Shown here one piece after another: positions 28,013-38,473 of a stretch of 64,000 nucleotides of DNA (its first letter is position 1; each line of letters starts with the position of its first letter). Both the position numbers and the translations under genes were made by a program. The stretch lies in NCBI GenBank assembly GCA_001549895.1, contig AP014719.1, positions 1,798,001 through 1,862,000 of the forward strand. Reading direction: 5' to 3'. Under the pieces are notes generated by a model, which worked only from the letters and a program-made list of their open reading frames with translations, was not told the DNA's origin and ran no database searches. Source of the stretch: Arthrobacter sp. Hiyo8. GTDB taxonomy: Bacteria > Actinomycetota > Actinomycetes > Actinomycetales > Micrococcaceae.

Positions 28013-29806
28013 TCAGCCTTCGATGGAAAGCACTGGGATGGCCTGGGTGTACGGCGAGGAGCCTGTGGAACCTGTCGAACGTATCCGGAGCCAGAAGAAG
28101 TCGTGGCTACCGAGCGTGAGGGTGAGGGAGCCGTCGGCGCCGATCCCCGGGAACGGCTGGCCGCCGAACACGTCCCTCAGGCCCCTTCCGGCGTATTCAG
28201 GGATATCCAGGGTTGTGGCAACCGGATGTTGGGACAGGTTGAAAACGCAGAGGATGGATTCGGCATCCTCGCCTTCCGGATTGTCCTCCCGGAGATCACG
28301 CATGTAGGCGAGAACCACCTCGTGGTCCGCCGGAACGTGTTTGAAGTCGCCTAGCCCGAAGGCCGGGTGGTTCCTCCGCACGCTCAGGATCTGGCGTGTC
28401 CAGCGCAGGAGCGAGCCGGAATGGGCTGCTTCGGCCTCGACGTTCGCCATGCTGTAGTTGTAGACCAGCGACTGGATGACGGGGAGGTAGAGCTTTCCGG
28501 GATCTGCGTTGGAGAAACCCGCGTTGCGGTCGGGGTTCCATTGCATCGGCGTGCGGACCGCGTCGCGATCGTCAAGCCAGATGTTGTCTCCCATCCCGAT
28601 TTCATCCCCGTAGTACAAGAAGGGCTGCCGGGCAGGGAAAGCAGCAACGCATTGATCAGCTCGATCTCGGAACGGGAATTGTCCAGCAGCGAGGCGAGCC
28701 TCCGCCGAATACCGATGTTGGCCCGCATGCGCGGGTCCGGGGCGTACCAGCCCAGCATGGCGGCACGCTCGTCGGCGGTGACCATCTCCAGGGTGAGTTC
28801 GTCGTGGTTGCGCAGGAAGGTACCCCATTGCGCGCCGGCAGGGATTCCCGGGTATCCCGGAGCGTCTCGATGATGGGTGCGGCCTTCTGGTCGCGGAGTG
28901 CGTAGTACAAGCGCGGCATGATGGGAAAGTGGAAGGCCATGTGGCATTCCGGTTCTTCCTCCGTGCCGAAGTACTCCACGACGTCGTGCGGCGGCTGGTT
29001 CGCTTCGGCGATGATCACTCGGCCCGGGTAGTTCTCGTCCACCATCTTGCGCAGATCCCGCAGGAAGCCGTGGGTGGCCGGCAGGTTCTCGCAATTGGTG
29101 CCCTCTTCTTCGAAGAGGTACGGGATGGCATCTGCCCGGAATCCGTCAATGCCTTGGTCCAGCCAGAACTTGACGACGTCGTGGACGGCCTCGATGACCT
29201 TGGGGTTTTCGAAGTTCAGGTCGGGCTGGTGGCTGAAGAACCGGTGCCAGAAGAACTGCCGGCGGATAGGATCGAACGTCCAGTTCGACTCTTCCGTATC
29301 CACGAAGATGATGCGCGCGTCCTGGTACTTCTCGTCGGTGTCACTCCACACGTAGAAGTCGCCGAACGGGCCGTCCGGGTTCTTGCGTGATTCCTGGAAC
29401 CAAGGGTGTTGGTCCGAGGTGTGGTTCAGCGGGAGGTCGATGATGACCCTGACGCCCCTCGCATGCGCTTCGGCCACGAGCCGCTTGAAGTCGCTGATGG
29501 TGCCGAACTCGTCCAAAACGGACGTGTAATCGGAAATGTCGTAACCGCCGTCGCGCAAAGGCGAATCGAAAAACGGCGGCAGCCACAAACAATCCACTCC
29601 GAGCCACTGCAGGTAATCCAGCTTGTCGATCAGTCCGTGGAAGTCACCAGAACCGTCGCCGTTCGCATCCGCGAAGGCCCGCACCAGCACTTCGTAGAAG
29701 ACCGCCTTCCGATACCAATGAGGGTCGTGTTGAAGACCCGGGCGTTCAGCTCGAAAGTGTTCTTCGGCGTGAAGTACTGACTCTGACCCTGCGGATTGAA
29801 GCTCAC
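28013..29806 (-). CDS. treS: Trehalose synthase (maltose alpha-D-glucosyltransferase), three frame breaks
   Basis: A GH13 enzyme that interconverts trehalose and maltose. The start region [29 protein letters not shown] is typical. The nucleophile is in [21 protein letters not shown], the acid in [10 protein letters not shown], and [10 protein letters not shown] and [13 protein letters not shown] follow. One base is lost near 29726, 28853 and 28630. Full length is about 597 residues. The GTG at 29806 has a strong GGAGG six to ten bases upstream and lies 5 bp after the glgE stop, so the operon is tight. Product maltose feeds Mak and GlgE. Confidence 0.93.
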
Positions 29807-29811
29807 TAAGG

Positions 29812-31888
29812 CTACCTCCGGATATTGAGAATGTGTGCCGGTTCTACATGGGCGTCCAGCCGGACGTAGTTGTACTCGCCCCACTCCCAGCTTTCGCCGC
29901 TGACCAAATCATCCACCCAGAATCGTCCGTTGGCGGTGAAGTCGGATGGATCCAGCGAAAGAGCGGACAGATCCAGCGTCACGGTGCTTTCCCTGGTGCC
30001 GTGGGGATCGACGTTTACCACGATGATCAGGGTGTCCTTGCTGCCGTCGGGCAAGGTCTTGTGCTTGGAGAACACGATGGTGGCGTCATCCGTGCTGTGA
30101 TGCAACGTCAGGTTCTGCAGATCACCCAAGGCCGGGTGGGCCTTCCGGATGGCGTTAAGCCGTGTGATGTACGGGGCGAGGCTGTGCCCGGAAGCCGCTG
30201 CGGCATCCCAGTTGCGGTCCTTGAACTCATATTTCTCGTTGTCGATGTACTCTTCGGCGCCGGGACGCGCCACATGCTCGTACAGCTCGAATCCGGCGTA
30301 GACGCCCCAGAGCGGGCTGGCCGTGGCTGCCAGCGCGGCGCGGATGCGGAACGCGGCCGGGCCGCCGTATTGGAGGTATTCGGTGAGGATATCCGGGGTG
30401 TTGACGAAGAAATTCGGCCGGAAGTACGCCGGAGATTCGTGGCTGACCTCCTGGAAATACGATTCCAGTTCGGTCTTGGTGTTCCGCCACGTGAAGTACG
30501 TGTACGACTGCTGGAAACCTGCCCGGCCAAGGGCATGCATCATCGCGGGGCGGGTGAACGCCTCGGCGAGGAAGACGACGTCGGGGTGCTTTTTGTTGAC
30601 CTTGGCGATCAGCCATTCCCAGAACCACACAGGCTTGGTGTGGGGATTGTCCACGCGGAAAATCTTCACGCCGTGGCTTACCCACAGGAAGACGATCCGC
30701 AGGATTTCCTTCGATAGACCGGCGGGATCGTTGTCGAAGTTCAGCGGATAGATGTCCTGGTACTTCTTCGGCGGGTTTTCGGCATAGGCGATGCTGCCGT
30801 CAACCCGGGTGGTGAACCATTCCGGATTGGTCTTCACCCAGGGGTGGTCCGGGGCGGCCTGCAAGGCCAAATCCAGCGCGACCTCGAGGCCCAGCTCATT
30901 GGCGCGGGCCACGAAAGCGTCGAAATCCTCGAAGGATCCCAATTCAGGATGGATGGCATCGTGGCCGCCGGCTTCCGAGCCGATGGCCCACGGCGAGCCG
31001 GGATCCTGGGACCCGGAGTCAAGGTGTTGTTGCGCCCCTTGCGGTGCTGGAAGCCAATCGGGTGGATGGGCGGCAGGTAGATGACGTCGAAGCCCATGTC
31101 CGCGACGGCGTCGAGCCTCTTGGCCGCCGTCGTGAAGTTGCCTGAAGTCCATGTTCCCGTGGTGGGATCGAAAACGGCACCTTCGGAGCGGGGGAAGAAT
31201 TCGTACCAGGCCCCGCGGCCGGCGAGGTCACGCTCCACGAGGAGTGGGTATTGTTCCGAGACGGTCACCAGCTCACGGATCGGCTGGCGTTCGACGACGG
31301 CCGCGACCTCTGGGCTGAAGCCGGCGGCAAGGCGCTCCTCGGCGGTCCTCGAAGTGTCGGCGAGGCCTTCGGAGGCAGTGCGAAGGATGCGTTTGTCTGC
31401 GGCATTTCGCGTGCTTTCGGCTGCGGCTTCCGCGAGCAGGGCGACGCCCTCAGCGAGCATCAGCTCCACGTCGATGCCGGCCTCGACCTTCACTTCGGCG
31501 TTGTGGTGCCACGTGCCGTAGCGGTCGTGCCAGGCCTCGATTGCGAAGGTCCAGGCTCCAGGCGCCGTTGGGGTCAGCAGGCCCTCCCAACGGTCCGTTC
31601 CCTTGCCACGCTCACCCGGGGCCGGGCAAGCCGGACACGTTGGCGTTCTTTGCCTTTGGGGTCCAGCAGGACGGCGCTCACCCCCAGCTGGTCGTGGCCC
31701 TCGCGGAAGACCGTGGCGCCAATCACCAAATCTTCACCCGGCAAGGCCTTGGCCGGGAACCGGCCTTCCTCGATGACGGGCTGCACGGCCGTGATCGGGA
31801 ATCTGCCGAACTTAAGACCCTCGGTGATACCGGCCTTCTGCTTGGACTTGGATGCTGAGCTGGATCGCGGTGCTGCAGTAGTGGTCAC
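29812..31888 (-). CDS. glgE: Alpha-1,4-glucan:maltose-1-phosphate maltosyltransferase, two frame breaks
   Basis: The enzyme extends alpha-1,4 glucans with maltosyl units from maltose-1-phosphate. The N-terminal domain and the GH13 barrel are visible: [20 protein letters not shown], the nucleophile in [16 protein letters not shown], the acid in [14 protein letters not shown]. Length of about 692 residues is close to the known mycobacterial enzyme. The start GTG at 31888 is the best choice; an upstream in-frame start at 31951 is possible. Bases are lost near 31617 and 31008. It heads the operon glgE-treS-mak-glgB and is divergent from glgP across 131 bp. Confidence 0.93.
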
Positions 31889-32019
31889 AACCTCGACGTT
31901 AGCGAGAAAAATCACATTTTGCGAAGAGGTACCCCAGACTCTTCCGCGCAATGTGTCATTTACCTAAAAGAAACCGAAAGCTGTTCCTGCCGTCCACCGA
32001 GTGGATTAGTGTGGCGCTC
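31889..32019. promoter_or_regulatory. Divergent glgE/glgP promoter region
   Basis: This is a 131-bp, comparatively A/T-rich gap (TCACATTTTGC, GTCATTTACCT) between two divergent glucan-metabolism starts. Both promoters must lie here. I do not see a clear operator dyad. Confidence 0.5.
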
Positions 32020-34636
32020 GTGAAGGCAATCCGAAGGTTTACAGTCCGTACACTGCTCCCCGAACCGATCCGGCCGTTGGCTCGTCTCGCGACAAATCTG
32101 CGCTGGTCGTGGCACCGGGCTACGCGCGAGCTCTTTGCAAGCCTTGACCAGGAATTGTGGGAGGAGAGCCATCACGATCCAATAAGCCTCCTGGGGTCAA
32201 TCAGCCGCGATCAGCTGGACCAACTTGCTTCCAACAATGAACTTGTAGAGCGTGTTCAGCATGCTGCCGCGGATCTGGACCGGTACCTGAGTGAGCCGCG
32301 CTGGTACCAGGGCCTGGGTCCGGATGCTCCGGCGTGCATCGCGTATTTCTCGCCCGAGTTCGGCATCACGGAGGTTCTTCCGCAGTATTCCGGCGGGCTC
32401 GGGATCCTGGCCGGAGACCACCTGAAGGCAGCCTCGGACCTGGGCGTGCCGTTGATCGGCGTCGGGCTGCTGTACCAGGCGGGCTACTTCAAGCAGTCCC
32501 TGTCCCGGGACGCCTGGCAGCAGGAGACCTACCCGGTCCTTGACCCCGACGGCCTGCCCCTGACGCTGTTGCGCGAACCGTCCGACGACGGCACAGGCAA
32601 GCCTGTGACGATCTCGCTGCCGCTGCCCAACGGACGCAAGCTCAACGCGCACATCTGGCGGGCCGACGTCGGGCGCGTGCCGCTGCTATTGCTCGATTCG
32701 AACGTTCCGGCCAATGACGACGCCGCGCGCGGGATCACGGACCGCCTCTACGGCGGCGGCGGTGACCACCGCCTGCAGCAGGAACTGCTGCTGGGCATGG
32801 GCGGGGTGAAGGCGCTGCGCGTCTACCAGCGCCTCACCGGCACCCCGGCCCGGAAGTGTTCCACACCAACGAAGGCCACGCCGGGTTCCTGGGCATCGAA
32901 CGCATCCAGGAACTCATGTCCACCGAGGCCCCGCTGAGCTGGTCCGAAGCCCTGGCCGCCGGGCGCGCGTCCACGGTGTTCACCACCCACACCCCGGTGC
33001 CGGCCGGCATCGACCGCTTCGAGGCCGTGCAGATCAGGCACTTCTTCGACGCCGGCCTGGCCCCGGACGTGCCCGTGGAGAAGGTCCTGGACCTGGGCCG
33101 GGAAAACTACGACGGCGGCAACCCGCGGTCTTCAACATGGCCGTGATGGGCCTGCGCCTGGCGCAGCGTGCCAACGGCGTGGCCAAACTCCACGGCGTGG
33201 TCTCCCGCGAGATGTTCTCCGGGCTCTGGCCAGGCTTCGACCACTCCGAAATCCCCATCACCTCCGTCACCAACGGCGTCCACGTCCCCACCTGGGTGGA
33301 CCCGCGCATCTCCGCCCTGGCCCGCCAGCAATTTGGAACCGAGGCTGAGGCCTTGGGCCGTTGGGATCTCGCCTACAACGTCAGCGACGAGGACGTGTGG
33401 GCGCTCCGGCGGCAACTCCGGGTATCCCTCGTGGAGGATGTCCGGCGTCGGCTCCGGGCGGCGTGGAAGAAGCGCGGGGCGGCCGATGCGGAGCTGGGTT
33501 GGACGGACACCGTGCTGGACCCGGACGTGCTCACGATCGGTTTCGCCCGGCGCGTGCCCACCTACAAGCGCCTGACCCTGATGCTCCGGGACCCGGCCCG
33601 GCTCAAGGCCCTGCTGCTGCACCCGAAGCACCCCATCCAGCTGGTCATCGCCGGCAAGTCCCACCCGGCCGACGACGCCGGGAAGAAGATGATCCAGGAC
33701 CTGGTGAAGTTCACCGACGACCCCGCCGTGCGGCACCGGATCGTGTTCCTGCCCAACTACGACATCGCCATGGCCCGCACCCTGTTCCCGGGCTGCGACG
33801 TGTGGCTGAACAACCCGCTCCGGCCCCTGGAAGCCTGCGGGACCTCCGGGATGAAGGCCGCCATCAACGGCTCCCTGAACCTCTCGGTCCTGGACGGCTG
33901 GTGGGATGAGATGTACGACGGCGAGAACGGCTGGGCGATCCCGACCGCGAACAACGACGCGTCCCCGACAGAACGCGATGACATCGAAGCGGCCGCGCTC
34001 TACGAGCTCCTGGAAACCCAGGTGGCCCCGCGCTTCTACGGCTCCACCGTCTCCGCGGAAGCCGGCGCGGCCGGGCCCTCGCAGTCCGGCCCGGAAGCCG
34101 TGCCGACACACTGGGTCTCGATGATCAAGCACACCCTGGCCCACCTCGGCCCCGCCGTCTCGGCCGACCGCATGCTCCAGGACTACGTCAACACCCTCTA
34201 CCGCCCCGCGGCCGAGTCGGGACGGCGCGCCGTGGCCGGCTCGTTCAAGGAAGCGAAGGAACTCGCGGCCTGGACCACCAAGGTCCGCACCGCCTGGCCA
34301 CAGCTGATCGTGGAACACGTCGATTCCATCGGCGTCTCCGAGGAGCCCCAGATCGGCGACACCCTCCAGGTCAACGCCTACATCGCCCTCCATACGCTGA
34401 CACCGGACGATGTGAGCGTCGAGGTGGCCTATGGGCGGGCCGAAGAAAGCGATGAGCTGGAGGACATCACCGTGGCCGAACTGAGCTCGTTCGAGGACCT
34501 TGGCAACGGGCGCCACCTGTTCACCGGGTCCATCCTGATCAACCGCTCCGGGTCCTTCGGCTACACCGTCCGGGTCTTCCCGAAACACCCCTCCCTGGCC
34601 TCCAAGGCCGAACTGGGGCTGATCGTCAACGCGTAG
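32020..34636 (+). CDS. glgP: Alpha-glucan phosphorylase, two frame breaks
   Basis: The enzyme releases glucose-1-phosphate from glycogen-like glucan, using pyridoxal phosphate. It is of the long actinobacterial type (about 872 residues). Motifs: FSPEFGITEVLPQYSGGLGILAGDHLK, HTNEGHAGFLGIERI, VTNGVHVPTW, GFARRVPTYKR, AGKSHPADDAGK and the PLP-area block NNPLRPLEACGTSGMKAAINGSLN. Missing bases near 32850 and 33124 are inferred (repairs PAPEVFHTNEGHAG and NPAVFNMAVMGLR). Start is GTG 32020; the N-terminal LLPEPIRPLARLATNLRWSWH is typical. Divergent from glgE. Confidence 0.93.
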
Positions 34637-34642
34637 CGGCTA

Positions 34643-34667
34643 ACCGGGCGGGCCCTGCCCGCCCGGT
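34643..34667. terminator. Bidirectional hairpin between glgP and barstar-like gene
   Basis: A perfect 11-bp stem (ACCGGGCGGGC) with a 3-base loop lies exactly between two convergent stops. Confidence 0.8.
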
Positions 34668-34671
34668 CGCG

Positions 34672-35031
34672 CTACTGCTGGAAGATCGCTATGACAGCGA
34701 GGTCCCGCCCGGAGTAGAACTCGGCGTCCTGGAGGATTTCGCAGACCAACCCGAAGGACCGGTCCGTTCGGTAGACGGCAGGCACCTGCCAAATCAGGGT
34801 GACGGGTGGTTGCTCGTCCTCGGACACACTGTCTGCGAAATCGTGGAGTGAATCGTTGAGCGCATCCAGGTCCACGCCGTCGTACTCGGGGAAATCGAGC
34901 ACCTGGCCGAACACTTCCAGGACGGCCTCCTTGTTTGCGGCCGGCGGCACCATCACGGTCCGGCGGCCGGCGTCGGACACTTGTTCCTGTAGTTCTTCGA
35001 GTGTCCACGTGTCTGCGGAATAGATTTTCAT
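34672..35031 (-). CDS. Barstar-family protein
   Basis: The product is 119 residues and intact. MKIYSADTWTLEELQEQV at the start and VLEVFGQVLDFPEYDGVDLDALNDSLHDF in the middle match the barstar (RNase inhibitor) fold, which in the classical case blocks barnase with an acidic face. No barnase-like RNase gene is near. It starts 5 bp after the glgX stop and is probably cotranscribed with glgX. Its target is unknown. Confidence 0.75.
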   Translation of the reverse strand: MKIYSADTWTLEELQEQVSDAGRRTVMVPPAANKEAVLEVFGQVLDFPEYDGVDLDALNDSLHDFADSVSEDEQPPVTLIWQVPAVYRTDRSFGLVCEILQDAEFYSGRDLAVIAIFQQ

Positions 35032-35036
35032 GGTTC

Positions 35037-37143
35037 CTAGGTGCGGTAGACGTTGATGGTGTTGCCTTGGACGACTTCCCGTTCGCCTGCCGCGACCAGC
35101 GCGCCCTGCCTGCGGTCATTGAGCTCGGACGTCGTCAGTCTTAGTTCGAACATCCGGCTGCCGGCACCGGATTCGGCGACCAGTTTGGGCAGGACGACCT
35201 TCTGATCGTCTTTGTTCCCGTTGATCACGAGCAAGCCGCGGTAGGCGCCGCCCTCCGAGCTCACCAGGAGTTGCACAACCCGCAGGGAAGGATCGTGCCA
35301 ACGGGCCGCCGTCATGGGCTGGCCTTCCTCATCAAACCAGTCCAGGCCCGTCCCCTTGTCCGGGAAGCCCGCGTCCTGGGCCTGCATGAACTCCTTGCGG
35401 AGCCGGATCACCCGTTTGGTGCTCCGCAGCATGTCGTGCGATTCGGGTGTCTGGGTCCAGTCGATCCACGTCAGGGGGTTGTCCTGGCAATAGGCGTTGT
35501 TGTTTCCCTGCTGTGTGCGCCCAAGCTCGTCGCCGGCGGTGATCATGGGCACGCCGATGGAGATCATCAACGTAGTCATGAGGTTCCGTTTCGAAAGGGC
35601 ACGGGCCGCGAGTATCCTCTCGTTCTCCGTTCGTCCTTCGAATCCGTGGTTGTAGCTGCGGTTGTCGCTGTGGCCATCGCGGTTTTGTTCGCCGTTGGCC
35701 TCGTTGTGCTTGCGGTCGTAGGACACCAAGTCGGCAAGCGTGAAACCGTCGTGGGCGGTGATGAAGTTGAGGGAGGCGAGCCTTGAGCGCCCAGAGGGTT
35801 CAAAGACCCGGGCTGAGCCAGTCAAGGCGTCCGCCAAGACCCCCACGTTTCCCCCGGACATCCCGGCGTCGGCAGCGCCCCGGTCAGAGAGCCAGAAGCG
35901 GCGCACTCCGTCGCGGAAGTGATCGTTCCAGTCCACCCATCCCTTGGGGAACCGCCCTGTCTGCCAGCCACCGTAGCCCACATCCCACGGCTCGGAAATG
36001 AGCTTGGTCTTGGAGATCACCGGGTCCTCCGCGATGCGCTTCAGGAAAGGATGTTCAGGATCGAACTCGTTGCCTGCATTGCGGCACAGGGTCACGGCAA
36101 GGTCGAAACGGAAGCCATCGATGTGGAATTCTTCCGCCCAATAGCGCAGCGATTCAATGGCCAGATCCACTACCCTCGGTTCCGCAAAATTGAGGGTGTT
36201 GCCGCAGCCCGTCGTGTCGAGGTAGCGGCCGTGGGCATCGTGGCGGTAATACCGCTGCTCGCCGAGGCCCCTGAAACTGAGGGTGTCGCCGTCGGGGCCG
36301 CCTTCCGCCGTGTGGTTGTAGACGACGTCGAGGATCACTTCGATCCCGGCGGCATGCAGGAGCTTCACCATGCCTTTGAATTCATCCTGGACGGCGTGGG
36401 CCCGGCCTGCTGGGCTGCCTGCGTGGCGTAGTCCGAGTGGGGCGCAAAGAAGGCTGCTGTGTTGTAGCCCCAATAATTGGTGAGGCCCAAGTACTGCAGG
36501 TGCTGCTCGTCGATGTGGAAGTGGATGGGAAGCAATTGGACAGCCGTGACTCCCAATGAGTGGAAGTGCTCGATCATGGCGGGGTGGGCCATGCCCGCGT
36601 AGGTGCCGCGGAGGTGCTCGGGGATATCCGGATGCAGCATGCTTTGGCCGCGGACGTGTGCCTCGTAGACAATAGTCTCCCGCCACGGCGTGCGCAGCGG
36701 ACGGTCGTCGCCCCAATCGAAAGCCGAGTCCATCCGTACGGAGGTCAGCAGTTCTCCGCGCTGGTGCACCGCCCGACCGTAGGGATCCAGCAAGAGCTGC
36801 TCGGCGTCGTCGGCGTCAAAGTCCGGAGCAGGCACAGATAGTGGAAGTGTGTCCTCGTGGACTGCTGCCCGGAAGCCGTACCGGGTGCCGAGCGGAAGCC
36901 CGTCCACGATCCCGTGGTGCACGCCGTCCTCGAGTTTGGGCAGCGTGTGGACTTTCCAGGAGTCGCCCGGGGCCTTGTAGGCGATTTCGACTCGAGTGAG
37001 TCCGGGGCCCATACAGCGACGTTGACCCGGTCCGGCGAGGAGGTGTCGCGGTCGGATTTCCCGGGCAGCGGAACACTGAGCCCGAGCGGCGACGGCCGCG
37101 AGGCGTCCACTGTAGATGCTGTGTCAAAAATCGGCATAACCAT
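35037..37143 (-). CDS. glgX: Glycogen debranching enzyme (GlgX/TreX, isoamylase type), two frame breaks
   Basis: A GH13 debranching enzyme that cuts alpha-1,6 branches, helping GlgP. The CBM48-like N-terminus (VNVAVWAPG..LTRVEIAYKAPG) is followed by the barrel: VTAVQLLPIHFHIDE, EVILDVVYNHTAEGG, the nucleophile in GFRFDLAVTLCRN, the acid in KLISEPWDVGYGGW and NFITAHDGFTLADLVSY. The tail has the TreX-like C-terminal beta domain. Losses near 37005 and 36404 are inferred. The start is ATG at 37143 or 37137. About 700 residues. No treY or treZ is in the window, so glgX is the safer name. Confidence 0.9.
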
Positions 37144-37393
37144 TAGTTGAGAGTTTAGTCTCCAGCGCCAATTCTCCCTTGCCCACGGCCCATATGACAG
37201 TGCCCGCATCCTCCGGTCGGACCCAAACCGACGGCCCCGGGAGCGCAAACAAGCTGCTCACCTGCTGAAACGTCATCTCCCCCGGCCCGTTGCGCTTTTC
37301 GTGAAATCGGTCGTTGGAGCGGATTGTGTCGGTTGCGCGGAAGACGCCCGCGCGCACGCGGATGAGTTCGTATCCTCGGCGCGGTCGTTGCAT
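37124..37393 (-). CDS. Possible small protein overlapping the glgX start
   Basis: An open frame of 89 codons from ATG 37393 ends in ELALETKLSTNGYADF, overlapping the first codons of glgX by about 20 bp. The composition looks protein-like (TFQQVSSLFALPGPSVWVRPEDAG) and the overlap would allow coupling. I recognise no family. It could also be a broken N-terminal extension of GlgX. Confidence 0.4.
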   Translation of the reverse strand: MQRPRRGYELIRVRAGVFRATDTIRSNDRFHEKRNGPGEMTFQQVSSLFALPGPSVWVRPEDAGTVIWAVGKGELALETKLSTNGYADF

Positions 37394-37424
37394 ACTTTGG
37401 CTATACACCAATGTGGAGGTAATC

Positions 37425-38237
37425 GTGCGAATCGCTCTTGCTCAACTCATCAGCGGCCGCGAGCTGGCAGACAACCTGGTCCTGTTGGAAGACTACGCGC
37501 GCCGGGCCAAGGAGGGCGGCGCCGAGCTCGTGGTGTTCCCGGAAGCGACCATGCGGGCGTTCGGAAATTCCCTGCTCGACATCGCCGAGCCCCTGGACGG
37601 GCCATGGGCCAGCCGAGTGCGGAAGATCGCCCAGGATCTTGGGATCGTGATCGTGGCCGGAATGTTCACCCCTGGAGTGGCCTCCGACGGCAGCAGCAAC
37701 GGCAAGGTCCGGAACACCCTGCTCGCCACCGGGCCCGGAGTGGACACCAGCTATGACAAGATCCACCTTTTCGACGCGTTCGGCTTTGCGGAATCCGACA
37801 CCGTCGACGCCGGCACCGATCCGGCGACGTTCGACGCCGGTGGCCTCACCTTTGGCCTGGCCACGTGCTACGACATCCGATTCCCGGCGCTCTTCACGGC
37901 CAATGCCGAGCGCGGAGCCGATGTGAATATCGTGTCCGCTTCTTGGGGAGCCGGACCGGGGAAGGCGGAGCAGTGGAAGCTGCTCGCGCGGGCCCGGGCT
38001 CTCGACACCACGACCTTCGTCCTTGCGTGCGGTCAGGGCGATCCAGTGACCCAGGGCCGTGAACCCAAAGGTGCGGCACCCACCGGAGTGGGGCACTCCG
38101 TCGTCGTGTCCCCCTTGGGAAACGTGTTGGAAGAGCTCGACGCCGAACCCGGCCTCTTGTTCGCGGAACTGGACGCCGCCGTCGTCGAGGACGCGCGGGT
38201 CAAACTCCCGGTCCTGGCGAACCGCCGCGACTTCTGA
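37425..38237 (+). CDS. Carbon-nitrogen hydrolase (nitrilase superfamily)
   Basis: The product is 270 residues and intact. The catalytic triad is readable: Glu in VVFPEATM, Lys in YDKIHLFDAFGF and Cys in LATCYDIRFP. The sequence around these is close to the amidase group that acts on deaminated glutathione or omega-amides, but substrate assignment is not safe. GTG 37425 is preferred because GGAGG ends 5 bp before it. The gene is divergent from glgX and convergent with rlmB across repeat array 2. Confidence 0.87.
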   Translation: MRIALAQLISGRELADNLVLLEDYARRAKEGGAELVVFPEATMRAFGNSLLDIAEPLDGPWASRVRKIAQDLGIVIVAGMFTPGVASDGSSNGKVRNTLLATGPGVDTSYDKIHLFDAFGFAESDTVDAGTDPATFDAGGLTFGLATCYDIRFPALFTANAERGADVNIVSASWGAGPGKAEQWKLLARARALDTTTFVLACGQGDPVTQGREPKGAAPTGVGHSVVVSPLGNVLEELDAEPGLLFAELDAAVVEDARVKLPVLANRRDF

Positions 38238-38254
38238 AGGTAACGGCAACGCTG

Positions 38255-38430
38255 GCTCACATCTGGCGTCAAAAACAAGGACGCTCGCTCACATCTGGGG
38301 ATAAATAGACGGACGCCCGCTCACATCTGGCGGTAAATAGACGGACGCCCGCTCACATCTGGCGGTAAATAGACGGACGCCCGCTCACCTAAGTGAGCGG
38401 GCGTCCGTCGGAAACACCACATAAGTGAGC
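38255..38430. repeat. Mirrored tandem array 2, exact 32-bp units (5 forward, 2 inverted)
   Basis: GCTCAC occurs at 38255, 38287, 38319, 38351 and 38383, each exactly 32 bp apart, in the context GACGCCCGCTCACATCTGGCG. After a pivot hairpin, inverted GTGAGC occurs at 38393 and 38425, again 32 bp apart. The core is the same as in array 1, 20 kb away; the variable part is different (GGTAAATAGACG). It fills the gap between convergent genes. Confidence 0.93.
38372..38409. terminator. Pivot hairpin of array 2
   Basis: A perfect 17-bp stem (GACGGACGCCCGCTCAC) with loop CTAA joins the forward and inverted units. It lies between convergent genes and can act as a bidirectional terminator, though there is no T tract. 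Confidence 0.75.
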
Positions 38431-38473
38431 GAGCGTCGGTATTTGGCCGGCGGCTGGGCCGCCACCCAATCGG

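Noticed and set aside
28013..29806. TreS-Mak fusion protein
   Set aside because: A TGA separates the two and mak has its own ATG one base later; they are coupled but separate.
33107..34588. Minus-strand open frame of 493 codons
   Set aside because: Antisense to the well-supported glgP; sequence is Val/Gly/Arg-rich without motifs.
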